From: Flavobacterium sp.
GTDB lineage: Bacteria > Bacteroidota > Bacteroidia > Flavobacteriales > Flavobacteriaceae
Assembly: GCA_005792865.1 (NCBI GenBank)
Contig: SXQR01000264.1
Coordinates: 1-16,517, forward strand
Reading direction: 5' to 3'
DNA: 16,517 bases
Made by a program: the position numbers and the translations under genes. Of this stretch, positions 14,397-16,517 are shown piece after piece. The notes under the pieces were generated by a model. The model saw nothing but the letters and a program-made list of their open reading frames with translations, did no database searches and had not been told where the DNA came from. Numbering within the stretch: the first letter of the stretch is position 1; each line of letters opens with the position of its first letter.

Positions 14397-14437
14397 CTTA
14401 TGACTTTAAGACCTTATGACATTTGACATTTGACATT
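14397..14437. repeat. Heptamer array, TGACATT type
   Basis: Three perfect tandem copies of TGACATT fill 14417-14437. They are preceded by two copies of CTTATGAC (14397-14404 and 14413-14420), 16 bases apart. The last copies contain TTTGACA, which overlaps the -33 element of the gcvP promoter. Between this array and the one at 14335-14369 lies about 27 bases of unrelated sequence. Confidence 0.75.
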
Positions 14438-14458
14438 CGTCAATTTACTTTACTTTTG
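14430..14458 (+). promoter_or_regulatory. Promoter of gcvP
   Basis: TTG (14430-14432), 18 bases, then TACTTTTG (14451-14458), an exact TAnnTTTG match, with the gcvP ATG 28 bases after the box. This is the best complete promoter in the window. The leader is too short for a glycine riboswitch, and none was seen upstream. Confidence 0.7.
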
Positions 14459-14486
14459 TGGCTCTAAAACAACACGCTTCCCTTTT

Positions 14487-16517
14487 ATGAAAACAGATGC
14501 TTTTGCCCTGCGGCACATCGGCCCGAGAGAATCCGATCTCGGCCATATGCTCAAAACTGTCGGCGCCGAATCACTTGAACAACTCGTCTACGAAACCCTT
14601 CCCGACGATATCCGCCTGAAATCTTCCCTGGATCTTGACCCCGCCATGACCGAATATGAGTATTTGGGCCACATCCAGCAATTGGGGCAAATGAACAAGA
14701 TTTATAAATCATACATCGGACTGGGTTACCATCCGTGCATCGTGCCGGCCGCGATCCAGCGCAATATTTTTGAGAATCCGGGTTGGTACACGGCCTATAC
14801 CCCCTACCAGGCCGAGATCGCACAGGGCCGACTCGAAGCGCTCCTGAATTACCAGACCACCGTCATCGAACTGACGGGCATGGAAATCGCCAATGCTTCG
14901 CTTCTTGACGAAGGTACCGCCGCGGCCGAGGCCATGGCGCTCCTTTTTGATGTCCGCACGCGCGACCAGAAGAAAAACAATGCGAACAAATTCTTTGTTT
15001 CACAGGAAATACTGCCGCAGACACTATCGGTTTTGCAGACGCGCAGCACGCCCATCGGAGTGGAGCTCGTGATCGGCAACCATGAGGAATTTGACTTTGC
15101 CGACGATTTTTTTGGCGCGATCCTGCAATATCCCGGCAAGTACGGGCAGGTACACGATTATGCATCGTTCATTTCCACGGCCAAGGCCAAGGATATCAAG
15201 ACCGCGGTTGCCGCCGACATCCTTTCGCTGGTGATGCTCACGCCTCCGGGTGAAATGGGTGCCGATGTTGTGGTGGGCACGACGCAGCGTTTCGGGATCC
15301 CGATGGGATACGGGGGACCGCATGCCGCCTATTTCGCGACCAAGGAAGAATATAAGCGAAGCATGCCCGGACGCATCATCGGCGTGACCATCGACGCCAA
15401 TGGAAACCGTGCGCTGCGGATGGCGCTCCAAACCCGCGAACAGCACATCAAGCGCGAAAAGGCAACTTCTAACATCTGTACCGCTCAGGTACTGCTGGCC
15501 GTCATGGCAGGGATGTATTCGGTTTACCATGGCCCGCAGGGGTTGCGGTACATCGCCTCGAAAGTCCATGCCTCGGCGGTCACGCTGGCCGACGCGCTCA
15601 ACAAGATGGGGGTTTACCAGACAAATTCGGCGTTCTTTGACACTTTGCTCGTGAAGGCCGATGCGGCTTCGATCAAGAGGGTGGCCGAATCCCGCGGTGT
15701 CAATTTCCACTATCCCGACAGCGGTTCGGTGGCGATTTCGCTCAATGAAACCACTTCAATTGCCGACCTCAACGATATCCTGTCCATTTTTGGGGAAGTC
15801 GTCGTTAAGGATGGCGGCAAAGTCACCGAATTATCGGCCGAATCCAATATCGGCAACCTCAACCGTAGCTCTGAATTCCTTAAACACGAAGTCTTCAACA
15901 AACATCATTCGGAGACGGCCCTTATGCGGTACATCAAAATGCTCGAGCGCCGCGACCTGGCACTCAACCATTCGATGATTTCGCTGGGCTCATGCACGAT
16001 GAAACTCAATGCCGCCGCCGAGATGCTGCCTCTTAGCATGCCGCAGTGGAACAGCATCCACCCATTCGCACCGCTGGACCAGGCAAAAGGATACCAGACC
16101 ATGCTCAAAAAACTCGAGCAGCAACTCAACGTGATCACCGGTTTTGCGGGCACGACGCTCCAACCAAATTCCGGGGCGCAGGGTGAATATGCGGGATTGA
16201 TGGTCATTCGCGCGTACCACGAATCACGCGGCGATTCGCACCGGAACATTGCCTTGATCCCGGCATCGGCACACGGTACCAACCCCGCCACGGCAACGAT
16301 GGCCGGCATGCAGGTGATCGTGACCAAAACTTCCGAAAACGGCAATATCGATGTGGAGGACCTTCGCGAAAAGGCGATCAAGCACAAGGACAACCTGGCG
16401 TGCCTGATGGTGACCTATCCGTCAACGCACGGGGTTTTTGAATCGGCGATCCGGGAAATCACCAAGATCATCCACGACAACGGCGGACAGGTCTACATGG
16501 ACGGCGCCAACATGAAC
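14487..16517 (+). CDS. gcvP: Glycine dehydrogenase (decarboxylating) P-protein, 3' end cut by window
   Basis: The P-protein decarboxylates glycine with pyridoxal phosphate and passes the aminomethyl group to the lipoyl arm of the H-protein, the first step of the glycine cleavage system. The frame is open from the ATG at 14487 to the window end, giving 677 codons; single-chain forms have about 950 residues, so roughly 70% is present. Visible hallmarks are RHIGP (9-13), GYGGPHAAYF in the N-terminal half, and in the second half GSCTMKLN (501-508), NSGAQGEYAG (561-570) and HGTNP (596-600). The lysine that binds pyridoxal phosphate lies beyond the window. It is the fused, single-chain form rather than the split alpha/beta form. 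gcvT and gcvH are not seen here, and the gene has its own promoter. Confidence 0.96.
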   Translation, partial: MKTDAFALRHIGPRESDLGHMLKTVGAESLEQLVYETLPDDIRLKSSLDLDPAMTEYEYLGHIQQLGQMNKIYKSYIGLGYHPCIVPAAIQRNIFENPGWYTAYTPYQAEIAQGRLEALLNYQTTVIELTGMEIANASLLDEGTAAAEAMALLFDVRTRDQKKNNANKFFVSQEILPQTLSVLQTRSTPIGVELVIGNHEEFDFADDFFGAILQYPGKYGQVHDYASFISTAKAKDIKTAVAADILSLVMLTPPGEMGADVVVGTTQRFGIPMGYGGPHAAYFATKEEYKRSMPGRIIGVTIDANGNRALRMALQTREQHIKREKATSNICTAQVLLAVMAGMYSVYHGPQGLRYIASKVHASAVTLADALNKMGVYQTNSAFFDTLLVKADAASIKRVAESRGVNFHYPDSGSVAISLNETTSIADLNDILSIFGEVVVKDGGKVTELSAESNIGNLNRSSEFLKHEVFNKHHSETALMRYIKMLERRDLALNHSMISLGSCTMKLNAAAEMLPLSMPQWNSIHPFAPLDQAKGYQTMLKKLEQQLNVITGFAGTTLQPNSGAQGEYAGLMVIRAYHESRGDSHRNIALIPASAHGTNPATATMAGMQVIVTKTSENGNIDVEDLREKAIKHKDNLACLMVTYPSTHGVFESAIREITKIIHDNGGQVYMDGANMN

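Noticed and set aside
14335..14437. CRISPR-like array
   Set aside because: Units are only 7 bases, run without spacers and vary; there are no cas genes. It is a simple tandem repeat.

Overview
The window comes from the chromosome of a member of the Bacteroidota, most probably the Flavobacteriaceae. Four things point there: (1) -7 boxes of the form TAnnTTTG sit a short distance before many of the genes, with no strong Shine-Dalgarno sequences; (2) a secreted protease carries a type IX secretion C-terminal sorting domain; (3) there is a TonB-dependent receptor; (4) the gene groups hpt-adk-obg and purK-purE-M3 peptidase are familiar from flavobacteria. The coding DNA looks GC-rich by eye, with many codons ending in G or C. 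That is unusual for a flavobacterium, yet the promoter regions stay AT-rich. The content is mostly housekeeping, and I found no phage, transposase, CRISPR array or defence island. No stretch longer than about 300 bases lacks a gene.

Layout. 1-3373 (minus strand): a compact run transcribed right to left, hpt -> adk -> CNNM/CorC-type membrane protein -> obg (3' end cut by the window), with gaps of 7, 2 and 61 bases and one visible promoter before hpt. 3531-5552 (plus): an orphan TonB-dependent outer-membrane receptor. 5615-6615 (plus): a single-domain response regulator whose stop codon overlaps a TTG start of an all-helical HEAT-like protein. 6679-7020 (plus): a small, very hydrophilic protein of unknown function. 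7050-7132 (minus): tRNA-Leu(CAG) with its own promoter and terminator. 7192-8084 (minus): two SRPBCC (START-fold) proteins overlapping by ATGA. 8236-9900 (plus): purK-purE, the two-step route from AIR to CAIR in purine synthesis. 10001-12028 (plus): a cytoplasmic M3 metallopeptidase that converges on, and overlaps by 4 bases, a secreted M43 protease (12025-13443, minus). 13499-14317 (minus): a UbiA-like membrane protein that lacks the first Asp-rich motif. 14487-16517 (plus): gcvP, the glycine decarboxylase P-protein, cut by the window end.

The metabolic theme is purine and one-carbon metabolism (hpt salvage, adk, purKE, glycine cleavage) plus envelope proteins. The least explained content is in the short intergenic regions. 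Three of them (911-939, 8140-8195, 14335-14437) hold degenerate tandem arrays of the same kind of 7-base unit, built on a GTCA/TGAC core. A fourth (9911-9986) holds a palindromic element that I recognise from memory as a dispersed repeat of flavobacterial genomes. In two cases the heptamer arrays appear to supply the -33 TTG of a promoter.
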